From Nocardia pseudobrasiliensis NBRC 108224 (GTDB taxonomy: Bacteria > Actinomycetota > Actinomycetes > Mycobacteriales > Mycobacteriaceae), in contig NZ_BDBS01000002.1 of the NCBI RefSeq assembly GCF_001613105.1, positions 529,935 to 593,934 of the forward strand: a stretch of DNA of 64,000 nt, in the 5' to 3' direction. The translations under genes and the position numbers were made by a program. Position 1 is the first letter of the stretch. Each line of letters starts with the position of its first letter. The notes beneath the pieces were generated by a model, which was given only the letters and a program-made list of their open reading frames with translations, was not told the origin of the DNA and ran no database searches. Below, piece by piece: positions 53,888-61,378 of the stretch.

Positions 53888-55146
53888 CCACGGCTGAGAT
53901 GACCGTTTTCGAAAATCTGGAATCGAATGTGCGCGGCTATTGCCGCTCTTGGCCGACGCTGTTCGATACCGCGCAGGGCGCATGGTTGCGCGATGGCAGT
54001 GGCCGCGATTATCTCGATTTCTTCGCGGGCGCGGGTGCGCTCAACTACGGGCACAACAATCCCGTGCTCAAGCAGGCGCTGATCGATTACATCTCCCGCG
54101 ACGGAATCACCCACGGACTGGATATGTCCACGGTCGCCAAACAGCAACTGCTGGAGACGATCAACAGCGTGCTGTTGGATCCGCGCGGTCTGGACTACAA
54201 GGTGCAGTTCCCCGGCCCCACCGGCGCCAACGCCGTCGAGGCGGCGCTGAAGCTGGCCCGCAAGGTGACCGGCCGCACCACGATCCTGAACTTTACGAAC
54301 GCGTTTCACGGTATGACGCTCGGCGCGCTGTCGGTCACCGGCAACGCCGCCAAGCGCGCCGGGGCGGGCGTGCCGCTGGTGCATGTCAACCCGATGCCCT
54401 ATGACGGCTACCTCGAAGGCGGCGACGAGCTGGCCTGGATGGCGAAGGCCCTCGACGACAACTCCTCCGGCGTGGAGAAGCCCGCCGCGGTGATCGTGGA
54501 GACGGTGCAGGGCGAGGGCGGGGTCAACCTGTCGCGGCCGGAGTGGCTGCGTCGGCTCGCCGAATTGTGCGCGGCGCGCGACATTCTGCTCATCGTCGAC
54601 GATGTGCAGATGGGCTGCGGGCGCACCGGCCCGTTCTTCTCGTTCGAGGCCGCGGGCATCACCCCCGATATCGTCACGCTGTCGAAGTCCATCGGCGGCT
54701 ACGGCCTGCCGCTGGCCCTGGTACTGATGCGCCGGGATCTCGATCAGTGGGCGCCCGGTGAGCACAACGGCACCTTCCGCGGTAACAACCCGGCCTTCGT
54801 CACCGCCACGGCCGCGCTCGAGCACTTCTGGAGCGACAACCGGCTCGAGGAGGCGACCGCGGTCAAGGGCGAGCGGATTCGAAAGTCGTTCACCGAGCTG
54901 TCGGACAACTACTCCGGCATCTCCACCCGCGGCCGCGGCCTGGTGCACGGCCTGGTGTTCGACGAGCCCTCGCAGGCGGGCAAGGTCAGCCGCATCGCGT
55001 TCGAACACGGCCTGCTGGTGGAGACCTCCGGCGCCGAGGACGAGGTCGTGAAGCTGCTGCCGCCGCTGACTATCACCGAGGACGAACTCGACCACGGCCT
55101 GAGCATTTTGGGGCGTGCGGTCGACATGGTCAGAGGAGGAAACTGA
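53884..55146 (+). CDS. ectB: Diaminobutyrate--2-oxoglutarate transaminase
   Basis: EctB makes 2,4-diaminobutyrate from aspartate semialdehyde and glutamate. The 420-residue class-III aminotransferase has D239 (IVDDVQMGCGRTG) and the PLP lysine K268 in TLSKSIGGYGLPL, with GPTGANAVEAALKLAR at the cofactor phosphate site. It starts at ATG 53884, overlapping ectA, and is followed by ectC four bases after the stop. Length matches the family. Confidence 0.97.
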   Translation: MTTAEMTVFENLESNVRGYCRSWPTLFDTAQGAWLRDGSGRDYLDFFAGAGALNYGHNNPVLKQALIDYISRDGITHGLDMSTVAKQQLLETINSVLLDPRGLDYKVQFPGPTGANAVEAALKLARKVTGRTTILNFTNAFHGMTLGALSVTGNAAKRAGAGVPLVHVNPMPYDGYLEGGDELAWMAKALDDNSSGVEKPAAVIVETVQGEGGVNLSRPEWLRRLAELCAARDILLIVDDVQMGCGRTGPFFSFEAAGITPDIVTLSKSIGGYGLPLALVLMRRDLDQWAPGEHNGTFRGNNPAFVTATAALEHFWSDNRLEEATAVKGERIRKSFTELSDNYSGISTRGRGLVHGLVFDEPSQAGKVSRIAFEHGLLVETSGAEDEVVKLLPPLTITEDELDHGLSILGRAVDMVRGGN

Positions 55147-55150
55147 AGAC

Positions 55151-55543
55151 ATGATCGTGCGGACGACCGACGAGATCACCGGCACCGATCGCGACGTCGC
55201 GGCCGAGGGCTGGCGTAGCAAGCGCATCATCCTGGGCGGGGACGGGGTGGGATTCTCCTTCCACGAGACCACCATTCAGGCCGGGACCACCCACGAGTTC
55301 CACTACGCCAACCATGTCGAGGCGGTGTGGCTGGTCGAGGGCGAGGGCACGCTCTACGACCTGGACAACGATGTGCGCTACGAACTGGGCCCGGGCTCGA
55401 TGTACCTGCTGAATGGGCATGAGCGCCACCGCCTGGTCACCCGCACCAAGATGCGGATGCTGTGCGTGTTCAATCCGCCGGTGACGGGCAAAGAGGTACA
55501 TGACGAGAACGGCGTCTACCCGTTGGTCGCCGTATCCCAGTAG
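55151..55543 (+). CDS. ectC: Ectoine synthase
   Basis: EctC cyclises N-gamma-acetyl-diaminobutyrate to ectoine. The 130-residue cupin has MIVRTTDEITGTDRDV, GVGFSFHETTI, the metal-binding HYANHVEAVWLVEGEG and NGHERHRL. ATG 55151 is the family start. It ends 22 bases before ectD. The full set of ectoine genes is therefore present. Confidence 0.97.
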   Translation: MIVRTTDEITGTDRDVAAEGWRSKRIILGGDGVGFSFHETTIQAGTTHEFHYANHVEAVWLVEGEGTLYDLDNDVRYELGPGSMYLLNGHERHRLVTRTKMRMLCVFNPPVTGKEVHDENGVYPLVAVSQ

Positions 55544-55565
55544 CAATAAGGAGGAACACACCGCG

Positions 55566-56447
55566 ATGACGTTGGCCGAGAGTCGAATCGACCGATACCC
55601 GACTCGGACCGCCGGTGCCGCACCGCTGATCGAGCGGACCGACCCCACGGTGTGGGGGCGGATCGAATCGCCCGCACTGGCGAATTTCGATGCCGACGGA
55701 TACGCGATCATCGACGAGTTGCTGAGCCCGACGGAGGTGGCCGACTTCTCCGCCGAGATCGACCGGCTGGCAAGCGATCCCGAGCTGCGGCTGGACGAGC
55801 GGGTGATCATCGAGAAGAAATCGAACCGGGTCCGGTCGATCTTCGAGGTACACAAGATCAGCGCGGCGATCGCGGAACTGGTGCGCGACGAGCGGGTGGT
55901 CGGACTGGCCCGGCAGGTGCTGGGCTCGGACGTCTACATCCATCAGAGCCGGGTGAACTACATGCCCGGTTTCGAGGGCGCCGGATTCTATTGGCACTCC
56001 GATTTCGAGACCTGGCATGCCGAGGACGGTATGCCCGCGCCGCGAGCGGTGAGCCTGTCGATCGCGCTGACCGACAACTATCCGTTCAACGGCAGCCTGA
56101 TGGTGATGCCCGGCTCGCACCGCACCTTCGTGCCGTGTCAGGGGGAGACCCCGGCCGATCACTATCGGGAGTCGTTGAAGGAGCAGCAGATCGGCGTGCC
56201 CTCGCACGCGCACATCACCGAACTGGCGAACGGTCACGGTATCGCCCAGTTCACCGGTGCGCGCGGTTCGGCGCTGCTGTTCGATTCGAACATCATGCAC
56301 GGCTCGGCCAACAACATCACCCCGTTCCCGCGGTCGAACATCTTCATGGTGTTCAACAGCGTCGAGAACGTCCTGGGGGAGCCCTACGCGGCGCCGACCG
56401 CGCGGCCCACCCACATCGCCGCCCGGGACTTCGGTCCCGTGCGATGA
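55566..56447 (+). CDS. ectD: Ectoine hydroxylase
   Basis: EctD hydroxylates ectoine to 5-hydroxyectoine using Fe(II), oxygen and 2-oxoglutarate. The 293-residue dioxygenase has the iron triad H144, D146 (FYWHSDFETWH) and H245 (NIMHGSANN), with RVNYMPGFEGAGF as the ectoine-site segment. ATG 55566 lies after AAGGAGG (55547-55553). The operon ends with a strong hairpin six bases past its stop. Confidence 0.97.
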   Translation: MTLAESRIDRYPTRTAGAAPLIERTDPTVWGRIESPALANFDADGYAIIDELLSPTEVADFSAEIDRLASDPELRLDERVIIEKKSNRVRSIFEVHKISAAIAELVRDERVVGLARQVLGSDVYIHQSRVNYMPGFEGAGFYWHSDFETWHAEDGMPAPRAVSLSIALTDNYPFNGSLMVMPGSHRTFVPCQGETPADHYRESLKEQQIGVPSHAHITELANGHGIAQFTGARGSALLFDSNIMHGSANNITPFPRSNIFMVFNSVENVLGEPYAAPTARPTHIAARDFGPVR

Positions 56448-56451
56448 AGAA

Positions 56452-56498
56452 CCGAGGCGTCACCCGCTGTGCCGGAAGTGGGTGACGCCTCGGCTATT
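56452..56498. terminator. Bidirectional terminator of ectABCD and the serine hydrolase gene
   Basis: A perfect 14-bp stem, CCGAGGCGTCACCC (56452-56465) and its complement (56480-56493), with a 14-base loop, is followed by CTATTT on the plus strand. It sits between the convergent ectD and serine-hydrolase genes and serves the ect operon at least. Confidence 0.88.
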
Positions 56499-57678
56499 TC
56501 AGGGCCTGCAGCACCAGCGCGCGGATCAGTTGATAGTGGCGGCGCTTGTGCACGCGGTCCTCGGTGTGGGCGAGATAGACCACGGCGAGATCCTCGCGCG
56601 GGTCGGCCCACCAGTAGGTGCCCGAGACGCCGGGCCAGGTCAGCTCGCCCGGACTGCCCGCCGCGGGAGCGCCGACCGCTCCGCGGACGGCCAGGCCGAG
56701 ACCGAAACCGTTGCCGCGCGACCAATCTCCCATGGCGCGCAGGCAGTGGGCATCGGTATCGGGCTCGAGCTGGTTTGCGGTCATGAGCTCCACCGACTTG
56801 CGGCCGAGTAGCCGCTGTGTGCCCAATTGTCCTGCGCCGAGCAGCATCTGGGCGAAGCGCAGGTAGTCGGTAGCGGTACCGAACAGGCCCGAGCCGCCGT
56901 GGTCGAATCGCACCCGGGACATATCCTGTACCTCGGGGCGGGCCAGGCGATCGGAATGTTCTTCTGGCACACCGAATGTGGTGTCGCGCATGCCCAGCGG
57001 TTCGAGGATCCGCTCGCGCAGAAAGGTGCGCAGGGGCGTGCCGGTTGTGCGTTCGATGATCAGCCCGGTGAGATCCAGCCCGAGCCCGTAATGCCATTGC
57101 GCGCCGGGCTGATGCAGGAGCGGCAGGCGGGCGAGTCGATCGATGAAATCCTGGCCGGTGTGTTCGGTGACCCCGTCGCCGACGGCCTCCGCGTAGAGCC
57201 GATGCACCGGCGAGTCGCCCAGCAACCCCTCGATGATGCCGCTGGTGTGCCGCAGCAGATCGAACAGCTGCGGCGGCCGAACCGGCTCGACGAGTTTCAC
57301 CGCCTGGGTATCCGGATCGACGACGGCCACCTGTTGCCCCTCGAACTCCGGCAGATGCGTCGCGAGGGGATCGCTCAACAGCAGCGCGCCCTGTTCTGAC
57401 AGGCTCAGCGCGGCCGCGGCGGTCACGGGTTTGGTCATGGAGGCCAGCCAGAACAGGGTATCGGCGGTCATCGGCACACCGGCCGCGGCATCGCGACAGC
57501 CGACGGGGAGTAGATGTGCGAGCCCGCCGCCACGAGCGATCGCCACGACCGCACCCGACAGCCGCCCCGCCGCGACCTCCGCGGTCAGCGCCTCGTCGAG
57601 GAGGCGCAGTCGATCCGGGGACAGTCCGACCTCCGCCGGGTCGACCGGTGCGAGCACCTCAGGGGATTCCGAACGCAT
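56494..57678 (-). CDS. Serine hydrolase (class-C beta-lactamase/esterase family)
   Basis: This 394-residue beta-lactamase-fold hydrolase has the nucleophile SMTK (S80-K83) in FWLASMTKPVT, the second motif YGL in WHYGLGLDLTGLI, and a late HTED-type third-motif position. The family includes EstB-like esterases and D-amino-acid amidases. No signal peptide is visible, so it is probably cytoplasmic and may act on an acyl-CoA-derived ester, as it is the last gene of the acyl-CoA dehydrogenase operon. Confidence 0.85.
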   Translation of the reverse strand: MRSESPEVLAPVDPAEVGLSPDRLRLLDEALTAEVAAGRLSGAVVAIARGGGLAHLLPVGCRDAAAGVPMTADTLFWLASMTKPVTAAAALSLSEQGALLLSDPLATHLPEFEGQQVAVVDPDTQAVKLVEPVRPPQLFDLLRHTSGIIEGLLGDSPVHRLYAEAVGDGVTEHTGQDFIDRLARLPLLHQPGAQWHYGLGLDLTGLIIERTTGTPLRTFLRERILEPLGMRDTTFGVPEEHSDRLARPEVQDMSRVRFDHGGSGLFGTATDYLRFAQMLLGAGQLGTQRLLGRKSVELMTANQLEPDTDAHCLRAMGDWSRGNGFGLGLAVRGAVGAPAAGSPGELTWPGVSGTYWWADPREDLAVVYLAHTEDRVHKRRHYQLIRALVLQALK

Positions 57679-57687
57679 CCCGCGAGC

Positions 57688-58818
57688 TTATTGCGCGGCG
57701 ACGGGCTTGGTGAGGGCGGCGTAGCGGGCGATGTGATGGTCGGCCGGACCCCATTCGTACTCGAGGGCGGTGAGGCGCTTGAAGTAATGGCCGATGGACA
57801 GTTCCTCGGTCATGCCCATGGCGCCGTGCAACTGGACCGCGTGCTGGCCGATGAAGCGGGCCGCGCGGCCGATGGTGGCCTTGGCGGCGGCCGCGGCACG
57901 GGCCCGTTCCGCCGGGGCGGTGTCGAGCTTCAGCGTGACGAGATACATTGCGGCGACGGCCTGTTCGAGTTCCAGATGCATATCGACCATACGGTGCTGC
58001 AGCACCTGGAAGCTGCCGATCGGGACGCCGAACTGCTTACGCTGTTTGGCGTAGTCGACGGTGTCGGCCAGCACCCGGCGCATCGCGCCCACCGCCTCCG
58101 CGGCGATGGCGGCGATCGCCTCGTCGGCGGCGGTCGCGAGTGAATCCGCGACCGCGCCTTCGGTTCCCAGCAGGGCGTCCGCCGGTACGCGCACGGATTC
58201 CAGGACGATATCGGCGGCCCGGCGCTCATCGATGGTCCGGTACGGGTGCAGGGTGAGACCGGCGGTTCCGGCGTCCACCACGAACAGCGACAGACCCGCG
58301 GGCGTATGGGCGGTGATCAGCAGATGCGTGGCCAGCGGCGCGCTCGTCACGACGATCTTCGCACCGTCGAGCACCCACGAATCCCCTTCGCGCCGTGCGG
58401 TTGTCGAGACCCTGTTCAGGTCGTAGCCCGAATCGGCCTCCAGCGCGGCGAAAGCCGTGACGACCGTGCCGGAAGTGATACCCCGCAACAGGGTTTCGGC
58501 CCGGGCCCCGCCCGCGCGGCGCAGCAGCCCCGCGCCCACCACGACGGTGTCCACATACGGTTCCACGACCAGCGCCGCGCCGAGCGCCTCGGCGATGAGC
58601 ATCGTCTCCACCGCGCCGCCGTCGAATCCGCCCACATTCTCGGGCAGGCTCGCGCCGAGTATCCCAACCTCCTCGGCGAAGGCGCGCCAGATCTCCGGCT
58701 GCCAGCCCGAGCCCACGCGGGCCGCGGCGCGGCTTTTCTCCAGGTCGTAGCGGGCCGTCAGGAAGTCGGTGACGGTGTCGCGCAGCAGCTGTTGTTCGGC
58801 GGTCGGTTCGAAGTCCAT
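57688..58818 (-). CDS. Acyl-CoA dehydrogenase family protein (short partner)
   Basis: This 376-residue flavoprotein of the acyl-CoA dehydrogenase fold starts MDFEPTAEQQLLRDTVTDFL. It has LATAADEAIAAIAAEAVGAM (middle helices) and the late LHGAMGMTEELSIGHYFKRL. Such genes come in tandem pairs that form alpha2beta2 enzymes with one FAD and one active site per dimer, as in mycobacterial ChsE/FadE steroid side-chain enzymes. A pair role is inferred. It starts one base after the stop of the longer dehydrogenase and is followed nine bases later by the serine hydrolase. Confidence 0.88.
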   Translation of the reverse strand: MDFEPTAEQQLLRDTVTDFLTARYDLEKSRAAARVGSGWQPEIWRAFAEEVGILGASLPENVGGFDGGAVETMLIAEALGAALVVEPYVDTVVVGAGLLRRAGGARAETLLRGITSGTVVTAFAALEADSGYDLNRVSTTARREGDSWVLDGAKIVVTSAPLATHLLITAHTPAGLSLFVVDAGTAGLTLHPYRTIDERRAADIVLESVRVPADALLGTEGAVADSLATAADEAIAAIAAEAVGAMRRVLADTVDYAKQRKQFGVPIGSFQVLQHRMVDMHLELEQAVAAMYLVTLKLDTAPAERARAAAAAKATIGRAARFIGQHAVQLHGAMGMTEELSIGHYFKRLTALEYEWGPADHHIARYAALTKPVAAQ

Positions 58819-58819
58819 A

Positions 58820-60052
58820 TCACAGTCCCAGGGTTGCCTTGGCGATGATGTTGCGCTGAATCTCGTTGCTACCGGCGTAGATCGAGCCCGCCCGATCGTT
58901 GAAGTAGCGCAGCGGGGCGACCGCCTGCCAGTCCGCGCCGCTGAGGTGGTCGTCGGCGGGCGGCAGGTAGTCGGCGACCGGACCGCCCGGCATGGCGGCG
59001 TGCGGTTGATAGACCCGTCCGCGCGGACCGGCCGCCTCGAGGGCGAGTTCGGTGAGGCGCTGGCTCAATTCGGTGCCGAGGATCTTCAGCGTGGAGGCCG
59101 CCGGGCCCGGATCGCGGCCGTGCGAGATCGCCGACATGGTGCGGTATTCCAGGATCTCGAGCACATCGGCGCGGATGCGGGCGTCGGCCAGTTTGGCGGC
59201 GAAGGCCGGATCGTCCAGTAGCGCACCGCCGTTCGGGCCCGGCGCCGCGGCGGCCTGGGCGGCCAGCGATTCGGCCATGACCTGCAGCGTGGGGCCGTAG
59301 GCCGCGCCGCCGCGTTCGAAGTTCAGCAGATATTTCGCGACGGTCCAGCCGTCGTCGACGCGACCCAGGACATTGGACCTCGGCACCCGGACCTGATCGA
59401 AGAAGACCTGGTTCTGGACCTGTTCGCCGGAGGTCATGACCAGCGGGCGGACCTGGATGCCGGGGGAGTCCATCGGGATGAGCAGGAAGGTGATGCCCTG
59501 CTGTTTGCGTTCCAGGCGCGCGGTGCGGACCAGACAGAAGATCCAATTCGCCTCGGTCGCATGGGTTGTCCAGATCTTGCTGCCGGTGCAGATCAGATCG
59601 TCGCCGTCGGCGACCGCGGCCATGGCCAGCGAGGCCAGATCCGAACCCGCCTCGGGTTCGGAGTAGCCCTGACAGAAGAACACCTCGCCGGTCAGGATGC
59701 GCGGCAGGAAATACGCCTTCTGCTCCGCGGTGCCGAAGGCGATGATGGCGTGCGCGACCATCCGGATCCCCATCGGCGACAGCATCGGCGCACCCGCCAG
59801 CGTCGATTCCCGATCGAAGATGTAGTGCTGCGCCAGACTCCACGCGCACCCGCCGTGCTCCACCGGCCAGGCCGGCGCGGCCCAGCCTCGCGCGTGCAGA
59901 ATGCGCTGCCACGCCATGCTCGCCTCGTGATCGGGATACACACTCGTCGCGAGCCGCCCCGCTCGGCGCAACTCGGGCGTCAGATTCTCGTCCAGAAAGC
60001 GCCGCACCTCGTCGCGAAACGCCAGATCGGTGGGCGACCAGTCCAGATCCAC
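58820..60052 (-). CDS. Acyl-CoA dehydrogenase (long partner)
   Basis: This 410-residue acyl-CoA dehydrogenase has the FAD-binding CQGYSEPEAGSDLASLA and GSKIWTTHATEANW segments. The C-terminal IYAGSNEIQRNI is the FAD/active-site loop, but the usual catalytic Glu of YEG is Ala, so another residue must act as base, as in heteromeric FadE pairs. GTG 60052, six bases after AAGGAG, is preferred to TTG 60058. It is the first gene of the minus-strand operon with the short partner and hydrolase; the substrate is unknown. Confidence 0.9.
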   Translation of the reverse strand: MDLDWSPTDLAFRDEVRRFLDENLTPELRRAGRLATSVYPDHEASMAWQRILHARGWAAPAWPVEHGGCAWSLAQHYIFDRESTLAGAPMLSPMGIRMVAHAIIAFGTAEQKAYFLPRILTGEVFFCQGYSEPEAGSDLASLAMAAVADGDDLICTGSKIWTTHATEANWIFCLVRTARLERKQQGITFLLIPMDSPGIQVRPLVMTSGEQVQNQVFFDQVRVPRSNVLGRVDDGWTVAKYLLNFERGGAAYGPTLQVMAESLAAQAAAAPGPNGGALLDDPAFAAKLADARIRADVLEILEYRTMSAISHGRDPGPAASTLKILGTELSQRLTELALEAAGPRGRVYQPHAAMPGGPVADYLPPADDHLSGADWQAVAPLRYFNDRAGSIYAGSNEIQRNIIAKATLGL

Positions 60053-60196
60053 GGGCAACTCCTTGTGCGAATAGTGGAGCTCTACCTTCTCATTTACTCA
60101 CATACGAACGCAAATGGCCGTTAACTTAGAAGCTGCCGCCTCCCCTGCTTCACCTCCCGGCTTCGCCGTCTCTTTCCCTCGGTCGAAGGCTGAGGA

Positions 60197-60249
60197 TTGA
60201 CATTCCACAATGGAGCTATAACATCGTTATAAGCATCCCACATTGGAAT
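60197..60249 (+). promoter_or_regulatory. SigA-type promoter overlapping a palindromic operator
   Basis: TTGACA (60197-60202) and TAACAT (60219-60224), separated by 16 bases, form a consensus-like promoter reading toward the DUF1707 gene. A perfect TATAAC-ATC-GTTATA inverted repeat (60217-60231), nested in near-matching ATTCCA/TGGAAT arms (60202 and 60249), overlaps the -10, as a repressor site would. Confidence 0.6.
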
Positions 60250-60266
60250 ATCGACAGGACGGGCTC

Positions 60267-60761
60267 ATGGATATCGCGAGCGGCACCCGGGTCTCCGACG
60301 CGGAGCGGAAGCAGGTGGCGGATCTGCTGGTGCGCAGTGTGGGTGAGGGGCGGATCGATCTGGCGGAGTACGACGGGCGGTTGGAGCGGGTGTATTCCGC
60401 TGCGACGCAGGAGGATTTGCGGGCGGTCGTCGCGGATCTGCCGAAAGCGCCTGCCTCGGCGCGGAATTCGAAAGCGGCCCCGCGCATCCCCGTGTGGCAG
60501 CGCATCGAGGGCGGTGCGTGGCTCGGGGTGGGGCTGCTCAATGTGCTGATCTGGGCCGCGGTCTCACTCGGCCTGGGTGAGTTCGTCTACTTCTGGCCGA
60601 TCTGGGTCATCGGGCCGTGGGGTGCGGTGCTGGCGTTCCGGGTTGTCGCGGGGTGGGAGGCTCGGCCGTGCGAACCCCGGGCCGGGAGGTCACGGCCCGC
60701 TGCGCCCGTACGCCCGCCGATGCCCGCGCGACCGGCGACGTGGGCGAAAAGCCGACCGTAG
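60267..60761 (+). CDS. DUF1707 / 2TM domain protein
   Basis: The 164-residue protein starts MDIASGTRVSDAERKQVADLL and has RIDLAEYDGRLERVYSAATQEDL, the DUF1707 SHOCT-like motif found at the N-terminus of many actinobacterial membrane proteins. Two helices follow (about 88-105 and 108-130) of the 2TM type, then a basic, proline-rich tail. Function is unknown. It is probably under the promoter and operator just upstream and is divergent from the dehydrogenase operon. Confidence 0.78.
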   Translation: MDIASGTRVSDAERKQVADLLVRSVGEGRIDLAEYDGRLERVYSAATQEDLRAVVADLPKAPASARNSKAAPRIPVWQRIEGGAWLGVGLLNVLIWAAVSLGLGEFVYFWPIWVIGPWGAVLAFRVVAGWEARPCEPRAGRSRPAAPVRPPMPARPATWAKSRP

Positions 60762-60864
60762 GTTCGCAATCCCCGGTGCGACACACCCAATTCGGGCGAT
60801 TTGATGATCAATTTCCCCCAGCCGCTTGCGATCTCGGGCGGTCTGTGGGGAACAATAAGGCCCC

Positions 60865-61302
60865 ATGACCGCATCCCGTGTGTTCCGTTCGTTGCTGCGG
60901 GCCGTGCCCGCGGTGCTCATCGCCGTGATCGCGGCGGCCACGTTCGCCGTCGCCGGCGGCGTCGCGAGCGCCCAGGCGCCGGGCATCCCCGCGCTGCCCA
61001 GCTTCTCGCACCGGCTCCAGGTCGGACCCGGCGAGAGCCAGTACACCGGCAGCGTCATGGAGGGCAAGCCCGAGGGTTATGCCATCGCCGCGGGCGGCGG
61101 GCTGAAGCTGCACCTCGAGGTCACCTCGCCCAATAACAACGCCCGCGTCTCGGTCGCGCCGCTGATCGGCCCGATGATCGCCGCCGAGGCCCCCGTCGCC
61201 GACTGGGTCACCGACGGCACCGACTACCAGGTGCAGATCGTCTCTCTCGACGGCGCCGCCGCCGACTACACCCTGACCGTGAAGGCCGACCCGGCCGCCT
61301 GA
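60865..61302 (+). CDS. Secreted protein of unknown function
   Basis: The 145-residue protein has a signal peptide (about 1-37; MTASRVFRSLLRAVPAVLIA, cut after ASAQA) and an all-beta-looking mature domain with LQVGPGESQYTGSVMEG, LKLHLEVTSPNNNARVSV and the C-terminal DYTLTVKAD. It has no cysteines and no family I recognise; the pattern could be a bacterial immunoglobulin-like or carbohydrate-binding sandwich. A hairpin follows and then smc on the same strand. Confidence 0.7.
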   Translation: MTASRVFRSLLRAVPAVLIAVIAAATFAVAGGVASAQAPGIPALPSFSHRLQVGPGESQYTGSVMEGKPEGYAIAAGGGLKLHLEVTSPNNNARVSVAPLIGPMIAAEAPVADWVTDGTDYQVQIVSLDGAAADYTLTVKADPAA

Positions 61303-61312
61303 GTGGTAACTC

Positions 61313-61336
61313 GCCGGGCGAACACGTTCGCCCGGC
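61313..61336 (+). terminator. Hairpin terminator upstream of smc
   Basis: A ten-base stem GCCGGGCGAA (61313-61322) with TTCGCCCGGC (61327-61336) and a four-base loop lies ten bases past the secreted-protein stop and 42 before the smc start. Likely ends the upstream transcript. Confidence 0.65.
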
Positions 61337-61378
61337 ATACTCGGGGCAACGCCCATCGACGAGGTAGCCTGGCCGACT

